IMG/VR virus record: IMGVR_UViG_3300044535_003180
Location: 1 to 29,047 of that record
Reading direction: 5' to 3' (one strand)
Source: a virus
Length of the DNA stretch: 29,047 bases
Positions within the stretch are counted from its first letter, which is position 1. Each line of letters opens with the position of its first letter. Made by a program: the position numbers and the translations under genes. Of this stretch, positions 8,805 to 17,212 are shown in pieces. The notes under the pieces were generated by a model. It did not search any database, was not told where the DNA came from, and was given only the letters and a program-made list of their open reading frames with translations.

Positions 8805-9032
8805 ATGTCAGCGTATCAAGAGTGGAAAAAAAATTTAGGCACAACACGTCCTTGGGATTTAATTAATCCTAATGCTGAAAAGGTTGATAGTGCAGAAGAA
8901 GGTGCTCGCTTTGCCATATGCGAAGAGTGCCCAGAGTTGATAAAAACCACCAATCAATGTAAACAGTGTGGATGTTTTATGAAATTAAAGGTTAAACTAA
9001 AAGAAGCAAAGTGCCCACTAGATAAGTGGTAA
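8805..9032 (+). CDS. Small Cys-rich, probably zinc-binding phage protein
   Basis: Start ATG 8805 is chosen because it has a strong AAGGAG (8792-8797); a longer in-frame reading from 8718 overlaps the acetyltransferase. The 75-residue product has CxxC at residues 39-42, CxxCxC at 52-57 and Cys70 (CEECPELIKTTNQCKQCGC, then KCPLDKW), a compact metal-binding arrangement. I know similar small proteins with CPEL and CGCFM...CPxxKW from many tailed phages, often near tail and glycosyltransferase genes; their function is not established. Its stop overlaps the possible upstream start (GTG 9026) of the glycosyltransferase. Confidence 0.75.
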   Translation: MSAYQEWKKNLGTTRPWDLINPNAEKVDSAEEGARFAICEECPELIKTTNQCKQCGCFMKLKVKLKEAKCPLDKW

Positions 9033-9037
9033 ATTTT

Positions 9038-9325
9038 GTGAATGAAAAAATATTTATAGCCATTCCAGCATTTCAAGAAGAAGATCTTTTAAACACAGTA
9101 AAAAGTATTTATGAAACCGCTGAAAAGCCAGAAAACGTTTATATTGGTATCTGTAATCAAAGATTAGATAATAATTTTGAAGATTTTTCAGAATATCCTA
9201 ATGTAAGAACGGCCAACTTAACTACTCCTTTTCCTTTTGGATTAGGTATGGGGTTTTTATTATCCACGTGGTTAATGGATGATGAACATTATGTCATGAG
9301 GATAGATCGGGCATATGAGGTTTAA
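9038..9325 (+). CDS. GlcNAc-type glycosyltransferase, segment 1 of 3 (before CGG shift at 9308)
   Basis: Start is probably GTG 9038 (GTG 9026 is also possible). The opening NEKIFIAIPAFQEEDLLNTV and PENVYIGICNQ match the N-terminus of the GlcNAc transferase family (PF11397-like): a Rossmann strand, then IGIxxQ. The segment runs to YVMRID, the strand before the metal-binding D-x-H. In frame it ends at TAA 9323-9325, just after CGG 9308-9310. Reading CGGG as one codon gives RID-R-HMRF, keeping the one-residue spacing of the family's D-x-H-M-R-F motif. With all three segments joined, the protein is 314 residues, a sensible full length. The substrate is unknown. Confidence 0.7.
   Translation: MNEKIFIAIPAFQEEDLLNTVKSIYETAEKPENVYIGICNQRLDNNFEDFSEYPNVRTANLTTPFPFGLGMGFLLSTWLMDDEHYVMRIDRAYEV
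9308..9311 (+). other. CGG +1 frameshift site 2 (CGGG)
   Basis: In-frame CGG inside the catalytic D-x-H region of the glycosyltransferase. Bounds set by stops are TAG 9303-9305 in the destination frame and TAA 9323-9325 in the incoming frame, a 23-nt window. The next codons, CAT ATG AGG TTT, give the conserved HMRF. Confidence 0.8.
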
Positions 9326-9860
9326 GGCAAAATGGGATAAAACTTTAAAAGATTATCATAATTTAATACTAAAAACGTATTGCTATAATATAATTATTAG
9401 TTCAAGGACACCTTGGTTTGAAAAAAAAGAAAATGGCGATTTGATATACCACACTGATGCTTACGTGCAGCCATCGGACATAGCCAAAGGAAATATAGAA
9501 GTTTTAATAAAGCTAAATAATAGCAAAGAAATATACAAAGATAAAGAAGTGCCCGTAAATTGGTCAGAAAAAGAATATGCACAATCTCATTTTGTAAGTG
9601 GACATTTTATTTTTTCTACATCCGATTTTTTTAAAGATATAATACCAGATCCAAGAATTCTTATGTTTGGTGAAGAGCATACCTTTGCTTTAAGAGCATG
9701 GACTAATGACTATAGGATATTTACAGTTAAGGAAACTGTAGTATTTCACTTAGGAAAAAATTCAGAATATAGGCAAACTTTAGGTGTTGGTGATTTTGCA
9801 AACCAATATGATAAAATTGATCATTCCCGGTCTAATGAGGCACAACGCAAGGCATTTTAA
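9315..9860 (+). CDS. GlcNAc-type glycosyltransferase, segment 2 of 3 (between the two CGG shifts)
   Basis: The frame really opens at CAT 9312 after site 2; ATG 9315 is the Met of HMRF, not an independent start. It has the rest of the transferase core: MRFKAKWDKTLKDYHNLI, then SHFVSGHFIFSTSDFFKDI and LMFGEEHTFALRAWTNDYRI, where the GEE...RAWT block is a hallmark of this family, followed by VVFHLG. The segment carries a second in-frame CGG at 9828-9830 (IDHS-R); unshifted, it would run 10 codons of non-family sequence to TAA 9858-9860. No ribosome site precedes ATG 9315, so separate translation is unlikely. Confidence 0.7.
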   Translation: MRFKAKWDKTLKDYHNLILKTYCYNIIISSRTPWFEKKENGDLIYHTDAYVQPSDIAKGNIEVLIKLNNSKEIYKDKEVPVNWSEKEYAQSHFVSGHFIFSTSDFFKDIIPDPRILMFGEEHTFALRAWTNDYRIFTVKETVVFHLGKNSEYRQTLGVGDFANQYDKIDHSRSNEAQRKAF

Positions 9861-9984
9861 TAAAGTTTTGCTAGGTCAAGAATTTGGCCCACTCGCTGCA
9901 AAGAATGAAGAAAAATACTTAGAGTACATGGAAGCTATGGGCTACTCATATAGAGACTTAATAAACCAGGATACTAACATTTGA
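9784..9984 (+). CDS. GlcNAc-type glycosyltransferase, segment 3 of 3 (after CGG shift at 9828)
   Basis: This frame is open from 9784, but the real reading probably enters at CTA 9832 after CGGT. It gives LMRHNARHFNKVLLGQEFGP, then LAAKNEEKYLEYMEAMGYSY and a short tail to TGA 9982-9984. The RHNARHF...LLGQEFG sequence suits the C-terminal helix region of the transferase, whereas the codons between 9784 and 9828 in this frame (LVILQTNMIKLIIPG) look like an out-of-frame shadow. There is no independent ribosome site. The start given is only the limit of the open frame. Confidence 0.6.
   Translation: MLVILQTNMIKLIIPGLMRHNARHFNKVLLGQEFGPLAAKNEEKYLEYMEAMGYSYRDLINQDTNI
9828..9831 (+). other. CGG +1 frameshift site 3 (CGGT)
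   Basis: The only in-frame CGG in segment 2 of the glycosyltransferase. The shift must lie between TAG 9781-9783 (destination frame) and TAA 9858-9860 (incoming frame). Switching exactly at this CGG joins KIDHS to LMRHNARHFNKV. Confidence 0.75.
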
Positions 9985-10010
9985 CGAAAGAGTATTTTGT
10001 GTAGTATCAT
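9981..10010 (+). promoter_or_regulatory. Sigma-70-like promoter before the small gene at 10040
   Basis: TTGACG (9981-9986), an 18-nt spacer and TATCAT (10005-10010) lie just past the glycosyltransferase stop. The predicted transcript start is about 20 nt before ATG 10040, leaving room for the AAAGGG ribosome site (10027-10032). Confidence 0.55.
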
Positions 10011-10039
10011 ATATCTACTTAAGCATAAAGGGTATAAAT

Positions 10040-10285
10040 ATGTATACAGCACCAGAACCTATTGAAGAAATTGATTTTTTAATACAAAAACAAGAAAATG
10101 TCTTTTTTGCATTTGTTGTTAATGACACTATTGTTTTAAAAGTGCCAGTTCCTGTCCATGAAGAACTTGCTATTAGTGTTTTATCATCCAACCCAAAAGT
10201 GTATAGAATTCCTGAAGAAACAGCTGAAAGCGTTCAAGTTGGGTGGATTTTAAAGGATGAAAATCAAGAAGATAAGTTGGATTAA
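10040..10285 (+). CDS. Small acidic phage protein of unknown function
   Basis: This 81-residue protein starts at ATG 10040 with AAAGGG at 10027-10032. It is acidic and appears alpha/beta: a strand pair (NVFFAFVVNDTIVLKVPVPV), a helix (HEELAISVLSSN), then a strand around KVYRIPE and a polar tail ending KDENQEDKLD. No membrane segment, signal peptide or known motif is visible. It ends two bases before the oxygenase gene and shares its promoter, so it is probably co-expressed with the hydroxylase. Function unknown. Confidence 0.65.
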   Translation: MYTAPEPIEEIDFLIQKQENVFFAFVVNDTIVLKVPVPVHEELAISVLSSNPKVYRIPEETAESVQVGWILKDENQEDKLD

Positions 10286-10287
10286 TT

Positions 10288-10965
10288 ATGCTTAATTTTA
10301 AAGATCCAGCATACGCTGACGGTGTAGTAACTGATCCGGGTTTTAGTAAAGTAGCCCAAGATATATATATGGTCCAATTCTGGAAAGAAGATTTCTGTAA
10401 TCAATTAATAGAAAAAATAGATAAAGCCTATATAGATAATTCTGGCTCTATTGATTATATTGATAATATACCAGCAAACGATCTTCCAATCGATTATGTT
10501 TCTGATACTCTTTTTGACGACTACTGCCTTCATTCTAAAACTTTAATACTTCCTATTGTCAATGATGCGTTTTTCGGCGATTATAATAAAAAAGTTGCTG
10601 ATAATAATGATAGAGCGGAGAATGCACCCATCGGTGCAGAGAACTGGTTCAACGGTTGGCAAAGACCAATTTTCGGAAAATACCAAAAAGGCATTCACGA
10701 AAGCATAAGAATGCATTTTGATTCAGGTATTATAAGTTTTTCTATAAAATTAAATAATAATTATGACGGGGGACTATTAAACTTTCCAAGGCAGGGTTAC
10801 AGTAATATCGATGCTCCTGTCGGCAGCATGCTATTCTGGCCTTCTAACCCAAGCCATATTCATGAAAGTACTCCAATCCAAAGTGGATCTAAATATTTTT
10901 TAGCAAATTGGAGCATGCCCTATGAATATACCGGCGCTTTATGGAGATCATACGGACAAATATAA
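10288..10965 (+). CDS. 2-oxoglutarate/Fe(II)-dependent oxygenase (first of four)
   Basis: This 225-residue protein carries the double-stranded beta-helix facial triad: H143-x-D145 (RMHFDSG), the distal His192 (SHIHESTPI), and Lys202 (SGSKYFLANW) as the probable 2-oxoglutarate carboxylate anchor. The NNNYDGGLLNFP strand between them is typical of prolyl-4-hydroxylase-like phage enzymes. The family hydroxylates protein side chains or small molecules using O2, 2-oxoglutarate and iron. The substrate is unknown; fibre residues are an inference from the surroundings. The N-terminal 130 residues differ from the other three oxygenases, so it is not a recent duplicate. Confidence 0.8.
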   Translation: MLNFKDPAYADGVVTDPGFSKVAQDIYMVQFWKEDFCNQLIEKIDKAYIDNSGSIDYIDNIPANDLPIDYVSDTLFDDYCLHSKTLILPIVNDAFFGDYNKKVADNNDRAENAPIGAENWFNGWQRPIFGKYQKGIHESIRMHFDSGIISFSIKLNNNYDGGLLNFPRQGYSNIDAPVGSMLFWPSNPSHIHESTPIQSGSKYFLANWSMPYEYTGALWRSYGQI

Positions 10966-10994
10966 TAGAGTATAGAATTAATTATATTTATAAC

Positions 10995-11020
10995 CTATTA
11001 CTATAATACAAGAATTAATG
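10995..11020 (+). promoter_or_regulatory. Candidate promoter TATTACTATAAT upstream of the giant fibre
   Basis: CTATTACTATAATACAAGAATT begins at 10995 and includes TATAAT at 11002-11007. It shares TATTACTAT with elements before 2499 and 22173, and TTACTATA...TACAAGAAT with the element before 26802. It lies 46 nt before GTG 11042. Confidence 0.5.
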
Positions 11021-11041
11021 TACTTAAGGAAGAGGTAGCTC

Positions 11042-11212
11042 GTGGCTTATAGCGGCTCTAAATTTGCAACAAATAATACGCTTTTAATTAAAAGATCAGA
11101 TGAAGCTGATAATACGCCTTCTTCACTTGCTGAAGGCGAATTGGCCATCAACGTTGTCGACGGTAAATTGTTTTATAAAAACAAAACAGCAAATGCTATA
11201 ATACGGAGTTAA
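11042..11212 (+). CDS. Giant tail fibre, N-terminal segment (before CGG shift at 11204)
   Basis: Start GTG 11042 follows GGAAGAGG (11028-11035). The 56 codons read MAYSGSKFATNNTLLIKRSD, then DNTPSSLAEGELAINVVDGK and LFYKNKTANAII. The SLAEGELAINVVDGKLFYK block is a typical virion-attachment N-terminus of phage fibres and aligns with [15 protein letters not shown] of the fibre at 4031. Frame 0 ends at TAA 11210-11212, two codons after CGG 11204-11206. Reading CGGA as one codon continues as VNLISNVIGTANQV into the 1,640-residue body, whose frame has no ATG, GTG or TTG before 11712. That body therefore needs this segment for its start. Confidence 0.75.
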   Translation: MAYSGSKFATNNTLLIKRSDEADNTPSSLAEGELAINVVDGKLFYKNKTANAIIRS

Positions 11213-14200
11213 TTTAATATCTAATGTTATTGGCACAGCAAACCAAGTCACGGTTTCGGCCAATGCCACTTCTGGAGTTTATACCCTAAGTCTTCCATCT
11301 ACTATCCAGACTAGTCAGGCTAATGTTTCAACTCTATTTGTTGACGGAATTGAAATTGACACAACTGGAGCTACTACCAATCAAGTATTAAAATTTAATG
11401 GAACTAAATTTGCCCCTGATACCGACACTGGTTTAGCTGGTACGGTTTATACTTCAACCATAGGCGATGGTAGCACTACTAGTTTTACTATTACCCACCA
11501 GCTGGGAACAAGAGATGTTGTTGTTGTTGCACGAAACGCAGCAAGCCCATATGAAGTAATTGACGTTCGTTGGGAAGCCACGACAACTGGAACAGTTACT
11601 TTAGATTTTTCAGCTGCACCATCAGCTAGCTCGGTTAGAGTTGGCGTTTATGCAGCAGTTGCTGGCTCAACAATAACAATTGGTTCAATTGACGATCTAG
11701 GCGACGTTACATTGACTTCAGCTGCCAATGGAGACTTCCTCCGTTATAATGGTTCAGCTTGGATCAACGATGCAGTAAACCTTTCAACAGATACTATTGG
11801 CGACTATGTTTCTAGCTTAGTGGCTGGAACGGCAATCACCCTCTCCAATAATAGCGGCGAAGGCTCTACTCCAACAATAGCAGTAACAGCCAATACTTTT
11901 GATTCTTTCGGCGCCGCTTCAAGTGCTCAAACGGCAGCACAAACTTTTGCTACAAACTTGGTTGCAAACGTAGCTACTTCATTTGAAGTTGCAGGCGATT
12001 CTGGTACAAGCAAGACAATTACTTCTGGCTCAGATACGCTTAGCATTTTAGGTGGAACTGGTTTAACATCTGTAACTTCAAATACAGATACAGTTACACT
12101 TAATCTTGACAGCACCGCAGTTACAGCAGGCTCTTATGGGAATGCAAGCACAGTCCCAAACTACACGGTTGATGCTCAAGGTCGTTTGACGGCAGCAGCT
12201 AATACCGCAATTAGCATTCTTGCTAGTCAGGTTTCAGATTTCCAAGGAAACGTTAGAGCACAAATTAGTGCTGGCGGAGATCTTGCCTACAACTCGACTA
12301 CAGGTGTTATTAGCTTTACAAATGACGCTGGAGATATTGAATCAGTTACTGCTGGCACTGGACTCACTGGCGGTGGCACTTCTGGAGCAGTTACTCTCGA
12401 TCTTGCTAGTACTGCAGTAACTGCTGGTTCTTATGGTAACGCGAGTACAGTCCCGAACTACACCGTCGATGCACAGGGTCGTTTGACTGCTGCAGCAAAT
12501 ACTGCAATCAACATTCTTGCAAGCCAGGTAAGTGACCTTTCTTCAAATGCTGTAACATCTTTGACTGGAACCGCCAATGAAGTTGAGGTTTCTTCTTCTG
12601 CCGGCGCTGTAACAATTGGTCTTCCATCAAACGTAACAATAGGTCAAGACCTTACCGTTACAGGTAACCTTACTGTACAGGGTAACACGACAACTTTAAA
12701 TACAGAAACCCTTGCAATAGAAGATAATAAAGTTCTTCTGAATTCAAGCGTAACTGGTTCACCATCAGCAGATGCTGGACTTGAAATCGAACGTGGTACT
12801 TCAACAAATGTTGAACTTCGTTGGAGCGAATCTGCCGACAAGTGGCAGTTCACAAATGATGGATCAACCTATGTAAATATTGCAAGCAATACAGATGTAG
12901 AAACTGCAATATCAAATGTAAGTAACACGATTGCTAATATCGCAACATCGTTTACGGTTGCTGGGGATTCTGGTTCAAGCCAAACAATAACTTCAGGTAC
13001 TGATACACTAACAATTTCTGGTGGCACAGGTTTGAGTTCTGTAGCAGGAGCAACTGACACAATCACACTTAATCTTGATAGTACTGCAGTTACAGCAGGA
13101 TCGTATGGTGCTGCTAATACCGTTGCAGGTTTTACGGTCGATGCACAGGGTCGTTTAACGGCTGCTAGTAATTCAGCAATAAGCATTCTTGCTAGTCAAG
13201 TCTCAGATTTTACAGCAAATACAAGAGCGCAAGTAAGTGCCACTGGCAACATTGCATACAATTCGAGCACAGGTGTATTTAGCTTAACAAATGATGGTGC
13301 TGATATTACAGCAGTCACAGCAGGAACTGGTTTAACGGGTGGCGGCACTTCTGGTTCAGTTACCCTTGATCTTGCTAACACTGCTGTTACAGCTGGCTCT
13401 TATGGTGGCGCAGGGACTGTTGGAACTTTCACAGTTGACGCACAAGGTCGCTTAACTGCTGCTGCTAACTCAACAATTTCAATTACAGCTTCACAGATCA
13501 GCGACAAGAGCACAAACCTTGTTACTGGTTTGACAGGAACTGCTGGTGAAATTACAGTCTCAAACTCTGGCGTTGGTGCGGTAACATTAAGTCTTCCAGC
13601 TAACGTAACTATTTCAAATAACTTAGTTGTTACTGGAGACTTGACAGTTAGTGGTAATACAACAACTGTTAACACGGAACAGTTGAACGTTGAAGATAAT
13701 ATTATTACATTAAACTCTGGTGTTACAGGTGCCCCAACATTAAATAGTGGCATAGAAGTCAATAGAGGAACATCAACAGATGTATCAATTCTTTGGAACG
13801 AAACTACAGATAAGTGGACATTCACAAATGATGGAACTAACTATGCTAACCTTGGAGACGTAACTGCAGCTGCTCTTATCGCAGCAGCTGGTGGAGACGG
13901 AACCAATGGTCAAGCACTTACAACTAATGGTTCTGGAGTATTAGATTTTACTACAATTATTGGCACAACAGAAGCTTCTATCATTTCAGCAGTTGGTGCT
14001 GACGGAGCTAACGGTGCAGTATTAATGACCAATGGTGCTGGGGATCTTACTTTCACTACTTTGACAGCAGGAAAGATTTCAGACTTTACAACTAACACCA
14101 GAGCCCAAATCAGTGTTGCAGGAGATCTTGCCTACAATAGTTCAACCGGTGTTATCAGCTTTACTAACGATGCAGGTGACATTGAGTCAGTTACTGCAGG

Positions 14201-16124
14201 AACTGGTCTTAGCGGTGGTGGCACTTCTGGTGCAGTTACCCTTAACTTGGCTTCAACAGCCGTTACAGCTGGCTCGTATGGCAATGCTTCTACGGTACCA
14301 AACTATACAGTTGATGCGCAGGGTCGTTTGACGGCCGCAGCAAATACAGCGATTAGTATTCTTGCAAGTCAAGTCTCAGATTTCCAAGCAAACACAAGAG
14401 CACAGATAAGCGTTTCTGGGGACCTTGCTTACAACACTTCAACTGGTGTTATTAGCTTTACTAATGACGCAGGTGACATTGAGTCGGTCACCGCTGGAAC
14501 AGGCCTTAGTGGTGGTGGTACTTCTGGAGCTGTAACTTTAGATCTCGCCAATACCGCCGTTACAGCTGGTTCATATGGGAACGCAAGCACAGTTTCAACC
14601 TTTACTGTAGATGCGCAAGGCCGTTTAACAACAGCAGGCAATACTGCAATCTCAGTAACCGCCTCACAAATTAGCGACAAGGGAACAAACCTTGTTACTG
14701 GCTTGACTGGAACGGCAAATGAGATCACGGTTTCGAACTCTGGCGTTGGAGCAGTAACCCTTAGTCTTCCAGCTAACGTTACGATTTCTAATAATCTTAC
14801 TGTTACTGGTAACTTTACGGTTAATGGAAATGTCACAACTCTTAATACTGAAACTTTAGCTGTTGAAGATAATATTATTGTTCTTAATAGCAATGTTACA
14901 GGAAGCCCAGCCCTTAATGCTGGACTTGAAGTTGAGCGTGGCACTTCTGACAATGTTCAATTACGTTGGGACGAAACTTCAGACAAGTGGCAGTTCACTA
15001 ATGATGGAACTACTTATGTCAACATTGCTAGCAATTCAGACATTGCAAACGTAGCAACATCGTTTACAGTTGCAGGTGATTCTGGAACAAGCCAAACAAT
15101 TAGTTCAGGTACCGATACCTTAACAATATCTGGTGGCACAGGTTTGAGTTCTGTTGCAAGTGCAACTGATACCATAACCTTAAACCTTGATAGCACAGCG
15201 GTAACAGCTGGTAGCTATGGCAACGCAAATACGGTTCCAAACTATACGGTAGATGCGCAAGGTCGTTTGACTGCAGCTGCTAACACATCAATAAGCATTC
15301 TTGCTAGTCAAGTCTCAGACTTCACTGCCAACACAAGAGCTCAGATAAGCGTTGCTGGCGATCTTGCCTACAATTCGAGCACTGGCGTAATCAGCTTTAC
15401 CAATGATGCTGGTGACATCGAGTCAGTAACGGCTGGCACTGGTTTAACAGGTGGTGGCACCTCTGGTGCTGTTACTCTTGACTTGGCCTCGACAGCCGTT
15501 ACAGCTGGTAGCTATGGTAGCTCGTCTTCAGTAGGAACATTCACTGTAGATGCTCAGGGACGCTTAACAGCAGCTTCTAACTCGTCTATCTCGATTACTG
15601 CTAGCCAGGTCTCAGACTTCACTGAGGCAGCTCAGGACGCCGTAGAAGGCGCGATAACGGCAGGTACGGGTGTAACCAAGGCCTATAACGACAGTGCTAA
15701 TACAATTAGCCTTTCAATTGGCCAGGATGTTGCCACTTCGGCTTCAGTAACCTTTGCTGGCATAGCAACTGGTGCCATAACATTAGATTCAGGAACTGGT
15801 GAACTTAACACTTCAACCCAGGTTGTTACCGTGAACACGGTCACAACAGTTGATAGCTTTGACAAGACAGTCTACAGAACAGCTAAGTACCTTGTCCAAG
15901 TAACTCAGGGATCAAAGTATACGACTTCAGAGGTATTACTTGCTCATGATGGAACAACATCTTACTTGTCAGAATATGCAGTGATTGAATTGGGCGGAAC
16001 AGTTATTCCTTTAACAGTCTCAACTTCGATTTCCGCATCAAATGTATTATTAAGAGTGACAATTACAGACGCCGCATCAACAAATGCAACAGTCAAGGTA
16101 GCAAGAACACTTATAGCAGTGTGA
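11202..16124 (+). CDS. Giant repeat tail fibre, main body (after CGG shift)
   Basis: The frame is open from 11202 to TGA 16122-16124 and, joined to the 11042 segment, gives a 1,693-residue protein. Order: VNLISNVIGTANQV entry; a 65-residue TIGDGSTTSFTITHQLGTRD domain shared with the gene at 16177; then about 1,300 residues of long repeats in which AVTAGSYGNASTVPNYTVDA occurs eight times, interleaved with four [20 protein letters not shown]...GLEVERGTS...KWQFTNDGT modules; and a distinct C-terminus (VVTVNTVTTVDSFDKTVYRT) that may be the receptor-binding or trimerising end. No enzymatic site is visible. TTG 11712 is the first conventional start codon in this frame, but no ribosome site precedes it. 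Confidence 0.8.
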   Translation, partial: YGVNLISNVIGTANQVTVSANATSGVYTLSLPSTIQTSQANVSTLFVDGIEIDTTGATTNQVLKFNGTKFAPDTDTGLAGTVYTSTIGDGSTTSFTITHQLGTRDVVVVARNAASPYEVIDVRWEATTTGTVTLDFSAAPSASSVRVGVYAAVAGSTITIGSIDDLGDVTLTSAANGDFLRYNGSAWINDAVNLSTDTIGDYVSSLVAGTAITLSNNSGEGSTPTIAVTANTFDSFGAASSAQTAAQTFATNLVANVATSFEVAGDSGTSKTITSGSDTLSILGGTGLTSVTSNTDTVTLNLDSTAVTAGSYGNASTVPNYTVDAQGRLTAAANTAISILASQVSDFQGNVRAQISAGGDLAYNSTTGVISFTNDAGDIESVTAGTGLTGGGTSGAVTLDLASTAVTAGSYGNASTVPNYTVDAQGRLTAAANTAINILASQVSDLSSNAVTSLTGTANEVEVSSSAGAVTIGLPSNVTIGQDLTVTGNLTVQGNTTTLNTETLAIEDNKVLLNSSVTGSPSADAGLEIERGTSTNVELRWSESADKWQFTNDGSTYVNIASNTDVETAISNVSNTIANIATSFTVAGDSGSSQTITSGTDTLTISGGTGLSSVAGATDTITLNLDSTAVTAGSYGAANTVAGFTVDAQGRLTAASNSAISILASQVSDFTANTRAQVSATGNIAYNSSTGVFSLTNDGADITAVTAGTGLTGGGTSGSVTLDLANTAVTAGSYGGAGTVGTFTVDAQGRLTAAANSTISITASQISDKSTNLVTGLTGTAGEITVSNSGVGAVTLSLPANVTISNNLVVTGDLTVSGNTTTVNTEQLNVEDNIITLNSGVTGAPTLNSGIEVNRGTSTDVSILWNETTDKWTFTNDGTNYANLGDVTAAALIAAAGGDGTNGQALTTNGSGVLDFTTIIGTTEASIISAVGADGANGAVLMTNGAGDLTFTTLTAGKISDFTTNTRAQISVAGDLAYNSSTGVISFTNDAGDIESVTAGTGLSGGGTSGAVTLNLASTAVTAGSYGNASTVPNYTVDAQGRLTAAANTAISILASQVSDFQANTRAQISVSGDLAYNTSTGVISFTNDAGDIESVTAGTGLSGGGTSGAVTLDLANTAVTAGSYGNASTVSTFTVDAQGRLTTAGNTAISVTASQISDKGTNLVTGLTGTANEITVSNSGVGAVTLSLPANVTISNNLTVTGNFTVNGNVTTLNTETLAVEDNIIVLNSNVTGSPALNAGLEVERGTSDNVQLRWDETSDKWQFTNDGTTYVNIASNSDIANVATSFTVAGDSGTSQTISSGTDTLTISGGTGLSSVASATDTITLNLDSTAVTAGSYGNANTVPNYTVDAQGRLTAAANTSISILASQVSDFTANTRAQISVAGDLAYNSSTGVISFTNDAGDIESVTAGTGLTGGGTSGAVTLDLASTAVTAGSYGSSSSVGTFTVDAQGRLTAASNSSISITASQVSDFTEAAQDAVEGAITAGTGVTKAYNDSANTISLSIGQDVATSASVTFAGIATGAITLDSGTGELNTSTQVVTVNTVTTVDSFDKTVYRTAKYLVQVTQGSKYTTSEVLLAHDGTTSYLSEYAVIELGGTVIPLTVSTSISASNVLLRVTITDAASTNATVKVARTLIAV
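11204..11207 (+). other. CGG +1 frameshift site 4 (CGGA)
   Basis: The shift is confined to a 14-nt window: TAA 11199-11201 closes the destination frame upstream and TAA 11210-11212 closes the incoming frame. CGG 11204-11206 is in frame within it. This is one of the two tightest sites. Confidence 0.85.
12108..15600 (+). repeat. Eight degenerate fibre repeats around TVDAQGRLT
   Basis: TVDAQGRLT preceded by TAVTAGSYG occurs eight times across this stretch. Copies alternate between two continuations, ILASQVSDF...TRAQIS and ITASQISDK...NLVTGLTGT. Each is joined to a GTGLTGGGTSG or GDSGxSxTIxSGxDTLxI unit. DNA identity between copies is high but interrupted by synonymous changes. Confidence 0.85.
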
Positions 16125-16130
16125 TATAAT
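16122..16130 (+). promoter_or_regulatory. Extended -10 promoter TGATATAAT overlapping the giant-fibre stop
   Basis: TGATATAAT lies at 16122-16130, the TGA being the stop of the giant fibre. The 12-mer TGTGATATAATA (16120-16131) is found identically at 25222-25233 before another gene. No -35 box is seen, as expected for extended -10 promoters. It lies 47 nt before GTG 16177. Confidence 0.55.
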
Positions 16131-16176
16131 AGTAATTAAGTTTTAAAATATAAAACTAGAGGGACAGTGAACTTTA

Positions 16177-17211
16177 GTGGCAGATAAAGATTTTGTAGTC
16201 AAGCATGGATTAGTAGTTGGCGACACCGCTACGATCAATGGCGTACAAATTGATCTGTCTGGCGCTACTCCCAACCAGGTTTTAAAATTTGATGGCACTA
16301 AGTTTGCACCTGCATCAGAAGGTGACATTAGCGGCACAGTTTATACTGCCACTATAGGTGACGGAACAAATTCAAGCTATGTAATTACACATGGATTTGG
16401 AACAAGAAACGTTGTTGTAGTAATCAGAAACGCTGCATCACCATACGAAGTAATTAATGCTCGTTGGGAAGCAACAACTACCAACACAATCACAGTTGAT
16501 TTTAGTTCTCCTGTTACTTCTGAGTCTGTTATTGTTTCAGTTTATGGTGCGGTAACAGGCGTATCAACAGGGTCATCTTATTATCAGACTATTGGTAATG
16601 GAACAGATTCAAGTTTTACACTTACGCATAACTTTAATACTAGAGATGTTGTAGTTACTGCAAGAAATGCAGTAAGTCCCTATGAGGTGATCAATGCTCG
16701 TTGGGAAGCAGAAACTGCCAACACTGTAGTATTAGATTTTTCAGTTGCTCCTTCCTCTAGTTCAGTAAGAGTTGGTGTATACGCAACTGTTAGTGGGACT
16801 GCAGTTGCATCAATTGATGACTTAAGCGATGTAACTATTACATCGTCAACAACTGGTGACTTACTCAAATGGAGTGGATCAGCTTGGGTAAATGCTTCTG
16901 GTTACGCCACATTAGCTAGCCCAACTTTCACAGGTAATGTTTCTGGCATAACAAAGACAATGGTTGGCCTTGGTTCCGTAGATAATACGGCCGACACCGC
17001 TAAGCCAGTTTCTACCGTACAACAAACCGCACTTGATCTCAAAGCAAATTTAGCTTCACCAGCACTTACAGGAACGCCCACTGCTCCTACAGCAAACGCA
17101 GCAACTAATACGACACAAATTGCAACTACTGCGTTTGTAACCACGGCAGTTAGCGGTGTTTCTGGTGGTGGCGGAGATTCAATATCACCTTTTCTATTAA
17201 TGGGAGCATAA
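16177..17211 (+). CDS. Tail-fibre protein with duplicated TIGDGT...SVRVGVYA domain
   Basis: This 344-residue protein starts at GTG 16177 behind AGAGGGA. Residues 1-50 (FVVKHGLVVGDTATINGVQI) are an attachment-like module. Residues 53-200 hold two copies of a roughly 70-residue beta domain (TIGDGTNSSYVITHGFGTRN and TIGNGTDSSFTLTHNFNTRD), each containing SPYEVINARWEA; a third copy is in the giant fibre. Then come a DVTITSSTTGDLLKWSG unit, one SPTFTG repeat, and an ALTGTPTAPTANAATNTTQI segment ending in a Gly-rich tail. Start-to-stop it resembles a short chimera of the neighbouring fibres. Confidence 0.8.
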   Translation: MADKDFVVKHGLVVGDTATINGVQIDLSGATPNQVLKFDGTKFAPASEGDISGTVYTATIGDGTNSSYVITHGFGTRNVVVVIRNAASPYEVINARWEATTTNTITVDFSSPVTSESVIVSVYGAVTGVSTGSSYYQTIGNGTDSSFTLTHNFNTRDVVVTARNAVSPYEVINARWEAETANTVVLDFSVAPSSSSVRVGVYATVSGTAVASIDDLSDVTITSSTTGDLLKWSGSAWVNASGYATLASPTFTGNVSGITKTMVGLGSVDNTADTAKPVSTVQQTALDLKANLASPALTGTPTAPTANAATNTTQIATTAFVTTAVSGVSGGGGDSISPFLLMGA

Positions 17212-17212
17212 A

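Noticed and set aside
11712-16124. Giant fibre starting at TTG 11712
   Set aside because: No ribosome site precedes it, the same frame encodes fibre domains for 500 bases upstream, and a proper fibre N-terminus with a ribosome site lies at 11042.
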